This document shows positions 7,167 through 13,410 of a DNA stretch of 16,509 nucleotides, in pieces. The stretch lies in NCBI GenBank assembly GCA_946479185.1, contig CAMLFF010000037.1, positions 1 through 16,509 on the forward strand, given 5' to 3'. Numbering within the stretch: position 1 is the stretch's first letter; the number at the start of each line of letters is the position of its first letter. Source of the stretch: an uncultured Sphingobium sp. Lineage in GTDB: Bacteria > Pseudomonadota > Alphaproteobacteria > Sphingomonadales > Sphingomonadaceae. The position numbers and the translations under genes are program-made. The notes below the pieces were generated by a model, which saw only the letters and a list, made by a program, of their open reading frames with translations, was not told the origin of the DNA and searched no databases.

Positions 7167-8122
7167 CTAACCGCGCCACGGCGCAAGGATGAGATCCCGG
7201 GTCACTAGCACGTGCACGGGCGCACCGGGCCGGATCGTAATCGTCGGCTGAATGTCCAAGTTGCGCTGGGTCATCTGGTCACCAGCGCGAGCGGTATTCG
7301 ACTGTGCCGACTCTCGGATCGCCTGCACGAGATCGCTTTCGCCCGAAATCGAAAGCTCGGAACCGACCCCGAGCAAGGTAGCGATGGCGACGCCCTTGAG
7401 CAGCGTCCAAGTGTGGAAATCGACCTTGTCGGAGAGGCCGGCATATCCGGCGGCGTCGGTCGCCGGCATGTGCACGGAGCTGCCATCAGGCAGGATCAGG
7501 CGCTGCCAGATGACCAGAGCGCGGCGCTGCCCGAACGCGACAACCGAGTCATATTTGCCGATCAACCGCGCGCCCTGCGGCACGAGCAGAATGGTGCCGG
7601 TGACGGTATCGAACACATTCTGCGTCACCTGCGCCGTGACCATGCCCGGAAGGTCGGAGTTCAACCCGGTCATGAGGCTTGCTGCGATCACGCTTCCGGC
7701 GAGCAATGCATTCGGCGACAAGGGCGCCACCAGCCCGCCCGCGTTGAGATCGCCGCCAGTGTCATGGGCAGAAGCAAACTGTTCCTTCCTGGTTCCCCCC
7801 GTCAGCGAACTCGCAGTCTGCGCATCGGGCGCCGCGGCAGCGCCATCCGATGCGACCGGCGCCGCAATGCGGCCAGTCGAGGTCTGCGCCATCAGGCCGG
7901 ATTCCCGCGCCGCCTTGAGATCGGCAAGCCGCTGTTGTCGCGCGGCCGCAGCCGTGTCGGCCGGAGAAGAGGCTGCACCTGCTTCGGCTCGCTCCTGCGC
8001 GCGAAGGATCGGCCTGCCAAGATCGCCTGGCAATGGGGGGCCGAGCTTAGGCGCGTCTCCGTAGCTGGCCAGCAATCCGGACAGCGCATCGGCGGCTGGC
8101 TTCGCCCTCGGCTGAGACAGCT
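7167..8122 (-). pseudogene. trbI: trbI (VirB10-like) conjugation protein, 5'-truncated
   Basis: TrbI/VirB10 spans the cell envelope and connects the inner-membrane and outer-membrane parts of the mating pore. The C-terminal TrbI domain is complete (NALLAGSVIAASLMTG, PQGARLIGKYDS, TWTLLKGVAIATLLGV, ending PWRG). Homology starts near 8122 with KPAADALSGLLASYGDAP and the linker PKLGPPLPGDLGRPIL. The cytoplasmic tail and membrane anchor expected before that (about 60-70 residues) are missing. Upstream in frame there are about 12 unrelated codons and then a stop at 8160-8162. No ATG with a ribosome site serves the remaining frame (the first start-like codon is TTG at 8075). The rest of the trb cluster should lie upstream but luxR occurs there, so a deletion or rearrangement cut this gene. 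Confidence 0.8.
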
Positions 8123-8284
8123 CGCTTTTCCGAAGGCAGTGCGTTCGATCTGAAACATCTCAAGCAACGGCAACATATGGCCTGAAGATTGGTCGCTCAC
8201 AAAGGTGTTGTGCGATTGCCGCGCGAAAATCTCGCAAGTCGGGCACTCTGAATTTCGTGATCAGATGCCGGTTAGGGGGTGACC

Positions 8285-9067
8285 ATGAGCAATGGTCTTC
8301 ATTCCAATCTTTCGGCTGCGGTTTCGCTCACGGATGCTTTTTTGAAGTCCTTAGCCAGCATCCGCAGCCAGCCTGATTTAGCGGAATTGATGGGCGCGAT
8401 CGCCCAAGACTTGGGATTTCAATATTTTGCGTTGATCCACCATGACGACCTTCGAAATGACCCTCCTGATCGTGTGAATATCAAAAATTATCCAGCAGCC
8501 GTCGTTGAGCGTATCATCGATCAGGCAACATGGAGGCGCGATCCGGTCATTAGAGGTTGCATCTTTGCAGAAGGGGCCTTCCTGTGGTCTGGCTTGTCGA
8601 GCATCATCAGGATCGACCGACGTGATCGCGACGCTATGGCTTTCGGCGCTCTTAACGGTCTGAACGAAGGCATTACCATTCCTTGCCTCCTCTTGGGGCA
8701 CTGTCTGGGATCCTGCACTTTCGCCGGGATGCGGCAGCCAGAACAAGCGCAACGTATGCTGGGCGTCGCACAAATGGTCGGGGTCTTCGCATTCCAAACG
8801 GCAAGGCGGCTGACGAATCGTAACTTGCAGGTAAGCGCGCCACCACGTCTCCATCCGCGGCCACGAGATTGCGTGATCCTCGCTGGGCAAGGACGATCCA
8901 ATAAAGAGATCGCCCGCGTATTGTCACTGACCCCTCGAACAGTCGACGGCTACCTGACCGAAGCCAGACGCATCTTTAACGCCCATGATCGTACCGAACT
9001 GGTCGTCAGTGCGGTCCTCGCCGGGGAAATAGGATTGCACGAGTTAAAGGTTGTTCAACCCGAGTAA
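8285..9067 (+). CDS. luxR: LuxR-family acyl-homoserine lactone receptor/activator (TraR-like)
   Basis: The 260-residue protein has an N-terminal autoinducer-binding domain (about 15-170) with D86-P87 (WRRDPVI), W101 (FLWSG) and G129, the conserved ligand-pocket positions. A C-terminal LuxR HTH follows (about 189-245; GRSNKEIARVLSLTPRTVDGYL). It should bind the signal made by the adjacent LuxI and activate transcription. I chose ATG 8285, with AGGGGG 8 bp before it, over GTG 8279. One of the three nearly invariant HTH residues, the Glu of 'PRE', is Pro193 here; the Gly (G203) is kept. It is the first gene of a luxR-luxI-phyH-fseA block. By analogy with ICEMlSymR7A it would drive that operon. 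Confidence 0.9.
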   Translation: MSNGLHSNLSAAVSLTDAFLKSLASIRSQPDLAELMGAIAQDLGFQYFALIHHDDLRNDPPDRVNIKNYPAAVVERIIDQATWRRDPVIRGCIFAEGAFLWSGLSSIIRIDRRDRDAMAFGALNGLNEGITIPCLLLGHCLGSCTFAGMRQPEQAQRMLGVAQMVGVFAFQTARRLTNRNLQVSAPPRLHPRPRDCVILAGQGRSNKEIARVLSLTPRTVDGYLTEARRIFNAHDRTELVVSAVLAGEIGLHELKVVQPE

Positions 9068-9081
9068 TTGCTCGGTCTTTT
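9058..9081 (+). terminator. Possible rho-independent terminator overlapping the luxR stop
   Basis: ACCGAG (9058-9063) pairs with CTCGGT (9070-9075) around a 6-base loop, followed by CTTTTT. The luxR stop codon lies in the loop. The stem is only 6 bp, so termination may be partial. If real, it separates luxR from a luxI promoter in the 68 bp gap. Confidence 0.4.
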
Positions 9082-9103
9082 TCCTCCGCGGTAACCCTGC
9101 TCC

Positions 9104-9117
9104 TTTCGTGCGCGAAA
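9104..9117. promoter_or_regulatory. Dyad upstream of luxI
   Basis: TTTCG-TGCG-CGAAA is a 14 bp interrupted palindrome, 18 bp before the luxI ATG. It lies in the only space available for a luxI promoter. It does not match the classical lux box, and it is too near the start codon for an ordinary class II activator site unless transcription begins elsewhere. The role is uncertain. Confidence 0.25.
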
Positions 9118-9135
9118 CCACGAACGGAGACCCCT

Positions 9136-9741
9136 ATGATCCACATCATCGATAGTCATCTGGCGGCAGATCGGCCTCCGCTGGTCCAGTCCATGTTCGC
9201 TGACCGGAAGCGGCTGTTCGTCGATCTATTCGGCTGGAACGTGCCCGTCGTCGATGATCGATATGAGATTGATCAGTTCGACTTGGTTGGCGCGGTGTAC
9301 CTCGTCGTCGTGGAAGGCGAAAACGAACATGCCGCCTCGCTGAGGCTCATGCCAACCAACCGGCCGCACATGATTGGCACGCTTTTCCAACATTTGTGTC
9401 CCGCTGGGGTACCAACGGGCAACACGATTTGGGAAAGTAGTCGTCTTTGCCTGCCCCAGCGCCATGGTGCCGAGCGTCGGCGACACCTCCGTAACCAACT
9501 TATTTCGGCAATGGTCGATTTCGCGCTTGAGCGCGGCATCGATCGATACACTGGCGTTCTTCCTGACGCTTTCCGAAGGGAAGTGCTGTCCATGGGTTGG
9601 CGAGGAGAGCTTCTCGGCCCCGCCGTTCACATGATGGGCGGCCCCGTCGGTGCCTTCATGGTCCATATTGATGTTGAAACACCCATCCGCTTGGCATGGA
9701 CCGGGACCTACGTGAGTCAGGATCAGGATATGCCGGCATGA
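9136..9741 (+). CDS. luxI: Acyl-homoserine lactone synthase (LuxI family)
   Basis: LuxI enzymes join an acyl group from acyl-ACP to S-adenosylmethionine and release an acyl-homoserine lactone. The 201-residue protein has the conserved N-terminal set R24, F28, W34, E44, D46 and D49, then R70 (ASLRLMPT), F84, E100 and R103 (WESSRLCL). All positions known to matter for catalysis are present, so it should be active. The acyl chain cannot be read from the sequence. ATG 9136 follows CGGAGA. The stop overlaps the next start as ATGA, so luxI and the oxygenase gene are translationally coupled. Its role is the inducing signal for the downstream activator. Confidence 0.93.
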   Translation: MIHIIDSHLAADRPPLVQSMFADRKRLFVDLFGWNVPVVDDRYEIDQFDLVGAVYLVVVEGENEHAASLRLMPTNRPHMIGTLFQHLCPAGVPTGNTIWESSRLCLPQRHGAERRRHLRNQLISAMVDFALERGIDRYTGVLPDAFRREVLSMGWRGELLGPAVHMMGGPVGAFMVHIDVETPIRLAWTGTYVSQDQDMPA

Positions 9742-10604
9742 GCGCGCCTGCCGATCGCCATGCAACCAATCTGGTTCGGAGCGGATGGTGCACAATAGAG
9801 CGAGTGCTTGATCCTTCCACGCTTGCTCGACTCGAAGCTGAGCTGAATCCCGTCTTTGCAGCGACCCCGCTATGCAAAGGCCACTTTTACGGAGAGCGGA
9901 CCCGTCGCTTCGGGAGCCTCCTGGCGCGTTCGCCAATTGCCGAGCGCCTCGTTATGCATCCACTCATATTGGCCGTCGTCAACACGATGCTGTTGCCTTG
10001 GTGCGAGCGTATTAATCTCAACCTCACCCAAGCCATCGAGATCCACAGTGGCGCTTTGCCGCAACTTCCACATCGCGACCAGGACATGTGGCAAGGGCCT
10101 AAAGGGTCGGTTGAATATCTCGTCAATGTGATGTGGCCGCTTGCGTCGTTTACCCGTGAAAATGGAGGTACGCGACTTTGGCCTGGCAGTCATCTTCATC
10201 AGGACGTGACCGTTCTACCGGAGGACGAGGCAGTCGTGCCACTGGTGCGACCGGGAGATGCGTTGGTGTTTCTTGGCTCCACCCTGCATGGTGGCGGTGG
10301 AAACACGTCGACCGCTCCGCGGCGCGGTATCCTCATCAGCTATTGCCTCGGATGGCTGAAACCCTTCGAACTGCAATGGCTGGTCTATCCACCCGCCCTT
10401 GCGCGGCGCTTCTCGCCTGAACTCGCCGCCTTGGTCGGCTACGCCCAGCACAAGCCGAACCTTGGCAATGTCGAAGGCCAATGCCCATCCGTGCTGCTGC
10501 GCGACCATGTGCCCGATCATCTCGGGGCCTTTGATGCGTTACGACCCGATCAGGCGGAAGCGGCGGCCGCTTTCGTACGCGGACAAATGGGCGAGCTTGG
10601 CTGA
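9738..10604 (+). CDS. Phytanoyl-CoA dioxygenase (PhyH) family Fe(II)/2-oxoglutarate oxygenase
   Basis: The 288-residue protein has the double-stranded beta-helix signature of PhyH enzymes: H112-x-D114 (LPHRDQDMW), distal H184 (GSTLHGGGGN) and R195 or R196 (APRRG) for the 2-oxoglutarate carboxylate. These residues form a complete iron site, so an active hydroxylase is likely. ATG 9738 overlaps the luxI stop (ATGA), and 1 bp separates its stop from the DUF6499 start. It is therefore locked into the quorum-sensing operon. I recall phyH genes being reported next to luxI in other sphingomonads. The substrate is unknown; hydroxylation of the acyl signal or its fatty-acyl precursor is a reasonable inference. 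An upstream in-frame start at 9696 lies inside luxI and was not used. Confidence 0.85.
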   Translation: MSAPADRHATNLVRSGWCTIERVLDPSTLARLEAELNPVFAATPLCKGHFYGERTRRFGSLLARSPIAERLVMHPLILAVVNTMLLPWCERINLNLTQAIEIHSGALPQLPHRDQDMWQGPKGSVEYLVNVMWPLASFTRENGGTRLWPGSHLHQDVTVLPEDEAVVPLVRPGDALVFLGSTLHGGGGNTSTAPRRGILISYCLGWLKPFELQWLVYPPALARRFSPELAALVGYAQHKPNLGNVEGQCPSVLLRDHVPDHLGAFDALRPDQAEAAAAFVRGQMGELG

Positions 10605-10605
10605 C

Positions 10606-10800
10606 ATGGCGGCCGCGCCAATCCTCGATTCAGAAGCTCTTGCGACCGTCAGGCAGCAGGGCCTTCCGGCATTGGCTTGGGAAGTGCTGCGCCGTGACCC
10701 TGCTTATAGCGCAGCCTATCAGACTTGGTGTGAGCGATCAGAACGGCAGGATCTCGTAGATCCGGCTTTCGTTGCGCGCTGGGGGCTGCACTTTCCCTGA
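10606..10800 (+). CDS. fseA: DUF6499 ORF, N-terminal half of an FseA-like activator
   Basis: The 64-residue ORF matches DUF6499 of conjugative elements: ALAWEVLRRDPAYSAAYQTW, then VARWGLHFP. It ends at CCC TGA (10795-10800). The DUF2285 ORF continues in the +1 frame, and its in-frame codons from 10799 (GAG AAT CCG...) continue the natural join seen in fused homologues (WGL.FP-E-P). In ICEMlSymR7A two such ORFs are read as one protein, FseA, by +1 programmed frameshifting; FseA activates the excision gene rdfS. The ORF starts 1 bp after the phyH stop. Alone it would be a short product of uncertain function. The predicted fused protein is 245 residues. Confidence 0.8.
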   Translation: MAAAPILDSEALATVRQQGLPALAWEVLRRDPAYSAAYQTWCERSERQDLVDPAFVARWGLHFP

Positions 10801-11344
10801 GAATCCGGCGTCTTCCTGCGCCCATGTCCTGCCGGTCTGGTCGGCAGACGTCGAGCCGCGCGTGCTAAATGTGCGCGCGGTTTCCGGCGGTTTATCCCCG
10901 ACCGATTGGCTGTTCGACCCAGGTTACCATACCTCGCGGATCGTGACTGACAGCGCATGCGAGCATGTGCGCATCGATCATGCGAGCCACGTCCTTCGAT
11001 TGGATGTGATCGAGGGTACACTCACGGACGGCCCTGTGCATTTGCAAGCGGAGTTGGGCATTGGACAAGGGCTGGCGGCCCAAGTGGCAGCCGCCCTGAC
11101 GCTTCGCGAGCTGATGTCCGGACAAATCACCCCACACGCGTCGCATGATCGAGAGGCTGCCGCACTGCTTCGTCTCTGGGCGTTCGATGCGCGCCAGGCG
11201 GGCACCAGCCTGCGAGAGATTGCGAACCTGCTGCTGGGGGCGGGGGACTGGCCCGGTGATGGCGAGTATCGCAAATCCCGCGCACGTCGATTGGTGGCTG
11301 CGGGCGAGGAAATGGTCAGGCTGGGGCCGGGATGCCTTTTGTGA
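10799..11344 (+). CDS. fseA: DUF2285 ORF, C-terminal half of an FseA-like activator (read by +1 frameshift)
   Basis: From 10799 the frame gives 181 residues. The C-terminal part (about 115-175) is a DUF2285 helix-turn-helix variant: LRLWAFDARQAGTSLREIAN, LLLGAGDWPGDGEYRKSRAR, RLVAAGEEMV. No ATG with a ribosome site opens this frame. The open region begins inside the DUF6499 ORF, and the first start-like codons are TTG 10772 and internal GTGs without a ribosome site. Independent translation is therefore unlikely and a frameshifted fusion is favoured. By the Mesorhizobium precedent the fused protein is a transcription activator of excision and transfer genes, blocked by the QseM-like protein encoded at 11650. 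The stop (11342-11344) is 1 bp from the stop of the convergent XRE gene. Confidence 0.8.
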   Translation, partial: ENPASSCAHVLPVWSADVEPRVLNVRAVSGGLSPTDWLFDPGYHTSRIVTDSACEHVRIDHASHVLRLDVIEGTLTDGPVHLQAELGIGQGLAAQVAAALTLRELMSGQITPHASHDREAAALLRLWAFDARQAGTSLREIANLLLGAGDWPGDGEYRKSRARRLVAAGEEMVRLGPGCLL

Positions 11345-11345
11345 C

Positions 11346-11573
11346 CTACGCACCGTCGTCGGGTAGCGTCTTCATAAGCAATACATGTGGTTCAACACCC
11401 AGCGGCTTTGCGAGTTGATCGAGACGATCAATACTAATGCTATATTTCTGCCGCTCAAGTGCACTCACGTAGGTTCGATCAATCCCCGCAATATGGGCCA
11501 AAGCCTCCTGCGACAGGCCACAGGCTGTCCTAAGCGATTTAAGATTTCGCGCCAGATGCTCGCGGCTCGACAT
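11346..11573 (-). CDS. qseC: XRE/Cro-CI-type repressor (QseC-like)
   Basis: The 75-residue protein is almost entirely a Cro/CI HTH: NLKSLRTACGLSQEALAHIA, then IDRTYVSALERQKYSISIDR and LDQLAKPLGV. It should bind DNA as a dimer. It is divergent from the stand-alone DUF2285 gene, sharing a 76 bp promoter region with a perfect palindrome. This is the qseC-qseM arrangement of ICEMlSymR7A, where QseC sets whether the antiactivator QseM is made. I chose ATG 11573. A longer frame from 11624 would run through the palindrome and the shared promoter. I see no clear ribosome site. The gene symbol rests on synteny and domain, not on a sequence search. Confidence 0.75.
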   Translation of the reverse strand: MSSREHLARNLKSLRTACGLSQEALAHIAGIDRTYVSALERQKYSISIDRLDQLAKPLGVEPHVLLMKTLPDDGA

Positions 11574-11591
11574 GATAACGTATCGTCGCGA

Positions 11592-11622
11592 TTGTCGAGC
11601 AATGATCCACGGAGTATACTCC
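11592..11622 (+). promoter_or_regulatory. Promoter of the QseM-like gene with overlapping palindromic operator
   Basis: TTGTCG (11592-11597) and TATACT (11615-11620) are 17 bp apart and fit a sigma-70-type promoter reading toward 11650. The -10 lies inside the perfect 12 bp palindrome GGAGTATACTCC (11611-11622). A second short dyad, ATTG-N5-CAAT (11591-11603), covers the -35. A Cro-like dimer bound here would block this promoter. The position between qseC-like and qseM-like genes supports an operator role. Confidence 0.6.
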
Positions 11623-11649
11623 ACAGTCTAGAAGGAGGACGGTGGCAGT

Positions 11650-11916
11650 ATGTTAGGCAACACTTCTATTGCGCTGCTTGCGCCGTCGGACGAAATGCCG
11701 ACCTCCTACGATCGGAGGCATCTGGCTCTCTACGCTGCAATTTTGGACGCTGATGGTGCTCGGCTACAGTGGGCAGATGCTGTCTCAGCACTGATGGGAA
11801 TTGATCCTGAGGCACATGGCGCAGAGGATTGCTGGCGCTCGCATCTGGATCGCGCCCGTTGGATCGTTGGTGATGGACTGGCGCAGGCGGTGTCGACCTT
11901 TGGCCGTTCAGAATAG
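11650..11916 (+). CDS. qseM: Stand-alone DUF2285 protein (QseM-like antiactivator)
   Basis: The 88-residue protein is a single DUF2285-type domain: SYDRRHLALYAAILDADGAR, then ALMGIDPE and WRSHLDRARWIVGDGL. Its C-terminal half aligns by eye with the DUF2285 end of the FseA-like protein (YRKSRARRLVAAGEEM against WRSHLDRARWIVGDGL). In ICEMlSymR7A the small DUF2285 protein QseM binds both TraR and FseA and blocks transfer in most cells. The same role is inferred here. The ATG at 11650 follows AGGAGG by 11 bp. It is divergent from the qseC-like gene. Confidence 0.75.
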   Translation: MLGNTSIALLAPSDEMPTSYDRRHLALYAAILDADGARLQWADAVSALMGIDPEAHGAEDCWRSHLDRARWIVGDGLAQAVSTFGRSE

Positions 11917-12277
11917 ATAGGTGATAGTCGCCTCGCGCTGACGCGCGACCGCGCTCTACGGCTCATTGCATTCGCCGCCGAGCCCTTTGGGTCTCGGCCT
12001 GACGGTAACGATCGCTGGCGCTATGACATGGTCGCCGCGCTGGGCGCGGCGGCGTGTTTGTAGGCCTCTCCCGGCATTGGCGGGTGTAGGCGGCGCTCCC
12101 GGCTAGGCCCGTCGCGGCCCGGGACAACCCCGCGCTGCGCTTGGGGTGCTCCACTTGCCGTTTCGCCCTGACGGTGTCCCCGACCGCTGGAGCCGGGCCT
12201 CTTGGTCGCTCTTGCCGCCCACCCCCGCCTTTGCGGGAAGGCTTTGTGCTTTTTTGGGGCGGCGCAGGAGGCAGATC
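11917..12277. other. GC-rich non-coding stretch with hairpins before ardC
   Basis: These 361 bp contain no gene I can support. They hold several dyads: GCCGAGCCC / GGGTCTCGGC (11977-11998, one bulge), CGCCGCG / CGCGGCG (12033-12051) and CCCGC / GCGGG (12224-12237), the last followed within 12 bp by a six-T run (12250-12255). Conjugative elements often keep oriT or a structured leader near ardC and the relaxase gene, but no nic-site motif was recognised. Confidence 0.4.
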
Positions 12278-13249
12278 ATGCGTGAACCTTGCAGCGCTCG
12301 TACCCGGGGAAAGGGTGCCCGCGAAGATCGTCAGGGAGAAAGCCGGACCAATCTTTATGACGAGGTAACGACCCGCATCATCACCGAACTGGAAGCGGGG
12401 CGACTGCCGTGGGTCCAGCCGTGGGGAAAGGACGGTGCGGCCGGTCCCGGCCTGCCGCGAAACGCCCTGTCAGCGCGGCCCTATTCCGGCATCAATGTGC
12501 TGATCCTGTGGGGCACGGTTATCGAGCATGGCTGGCCCTCGCAAAGCTGGCTCACCTTCCGGCAGGCACAGGACGCAGGCGGTTGCGTGCGCAAAGGCGA
12601 GCGCGGTCAGATGGTCGTTTATGCCGACCGCTTTACGCCCGAAGCCGAGAAGGCGCGTGTGTCGCGCGAGGGCGGCGATCCCAAAGCCGTGCCGTTCCTC
12701 AAGCGCTTCACCGTCTTCAATGTCGCGCAATGCGAGGGCCTGCGCCCCGGCCGTGCCGTTGACACCGCGCCCTTGCCAGAACGCGAGATCGTGCCGGTCG
12801 CCGAGGAGGTGATTGCTGCATCCGGCGTCGAATTTCGTGTCGGCGGAAACCGCGCCTTTTACGCGCCGGACCTCGATGTGGTGCAGGTTCCGCCGCAGCC
12901 TGACTTTTTCGAGCAGGTCAATTATTACCGGACCTGTCTTCACGAACTGACCCACGCGACCGGACATGCCAAGCGGCTGGGCCGCAGCCTCGCGAACAGC
13001 TTCGGCAGCAAGGCCTATGCCCGCGAGGAACTGGTCGCCGAGATGGGGTCGGCTTTCCTATGCGCTGCGCTCGGCATCATGCCGACCGTCCGCCCTGCCG
13101 ATTATATCGGCGCATGGCTGGCCGTGCTGCGTGAGGATAATCGCGCCATCTTTCGCGCCGCCAGCGCTGCGACGAAGGCCGCAGACTGGCTGCTCGCACG
13201 GCATCGCGAGGCACAGGCCGAGCGTGAAGAGGGGAGGGTAGCGGCATGA
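12278..13249 (+). CDS. ardC: ArdC-type antirestriction protein (ssDNA-binding, zincin-like)
   Basis: ArdC proteins protect incoming single-stranded plasmid or ICE DNA from host restriction. The 323-residue protein has the N-terminal ArdC/DUF1738 domain (about 25-150; NLYDEVTTRIITELEAGRLP, LPRNALSARPYSGIN). The C-terminal metallopeptidase-like domain carries HELTHATGH (222-230) and a downstream E251 (AREELVAE) as likely third zinc ligand. I chose ATG 12278, which has AGGAGG 9 bp upstream. A longer frame to 12146 adds residues translated from the structured non-coding region. The stop overlaps the start of a DUF2958 remnant (ATGA). The gene looks intact although its neighbours are broken. Confidence 0.9.
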   Translation: MREPCSARTRGKGAREDRQGESRTNLYDEVTTRIITELEAGRLPWVQPWGKDGAAGPGLPRNALSARPYSGINVLILWGTVIEHGWPSQSWLTFRQAQDAGGCVRKGERGQMVVYADRFTPEAEKARVSREGGDPKAVPFLKRFTVFNVAQCEGLRPGRAVDTAPLPEREIVPVAEEVIAASGVEFRVGGNRAFYAPDLDVVQVPPQPDFFEQVNYYRTCLHELTHATGHAKRLGRSLANSFGSKAYAREELVAEMGSAFLCAALGIMPTVRPADYIGAWLAVLREDNRAIFRAASAATKAADWLLARHREAQAEREEGRVAA

Positions 13250-13410
13250 TCGACCTTCCTCCCGAGCTGCGTTTCGCCCTGCGTTGCAACGACATTAATC
13301 GCAGGGCTGGACGTCGATCGATCGGTATCACCGGCCGACAACGATCCCTTCCAGCAATCGGTCGCGGCAGGCCGGTTGCGCAAGCTGAAGGCAATGGATC
13401 TCGCCGATGA
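13246..13410 (+). pseudogene. DUF2958 gene remnant joined to relaxase sequence
   Basis: ATG 13246 overlaps the ardC stop, the usual coupling. The first about 18 residues, MIDLPPELRFALRCNDIN, resemble the start of DUF2958 proteins that often follow ardC in these elements. After about 13302 the frame enters DNA that codes, in another frame, for the relaxase. The resulting 54-residue ORF ends at 13410 and is a chimera without likely function. The DUF2958 identification rests on a short stretch. Confidence 0.55.

Noticed and set aside
7212..8153. Long plus-strand open frame across the trbI remnant
   Set aside because: The minus strand encodes a clear TrbI domain; the plus-strand translation is Arg-rich without motifs.
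7892..8200. Minus-strand frame starting MSDQSSGHML upstream of trbI
   Set aside because: It runs out of frame through trbI and matches nothing I know; the first 25 residues could be a fragment of another gene but this cannot be supported.
9068..9135. Classical lux/tra box before luxI
   Set aside because: No 18-20 bp lux-box-like palindrome was found; only the 14 bp TTTCG/CGAAA dyad is present, and it lies too near the start codon to call with confidence.
10399..10800. Longer DUF6499 protein starting inside phyH
   Set aside because: The added N-terminus lies in a shadow frame of the oxygenase; ATG 10606 directly after its stop fits the family length.
11963..12154. Small minus-strand ORF in the gap before ardC
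   Set aside because: Low-complexity Arg/Pro/Ala translation, no ribosome site, and the DNA is dominated by hairpins.
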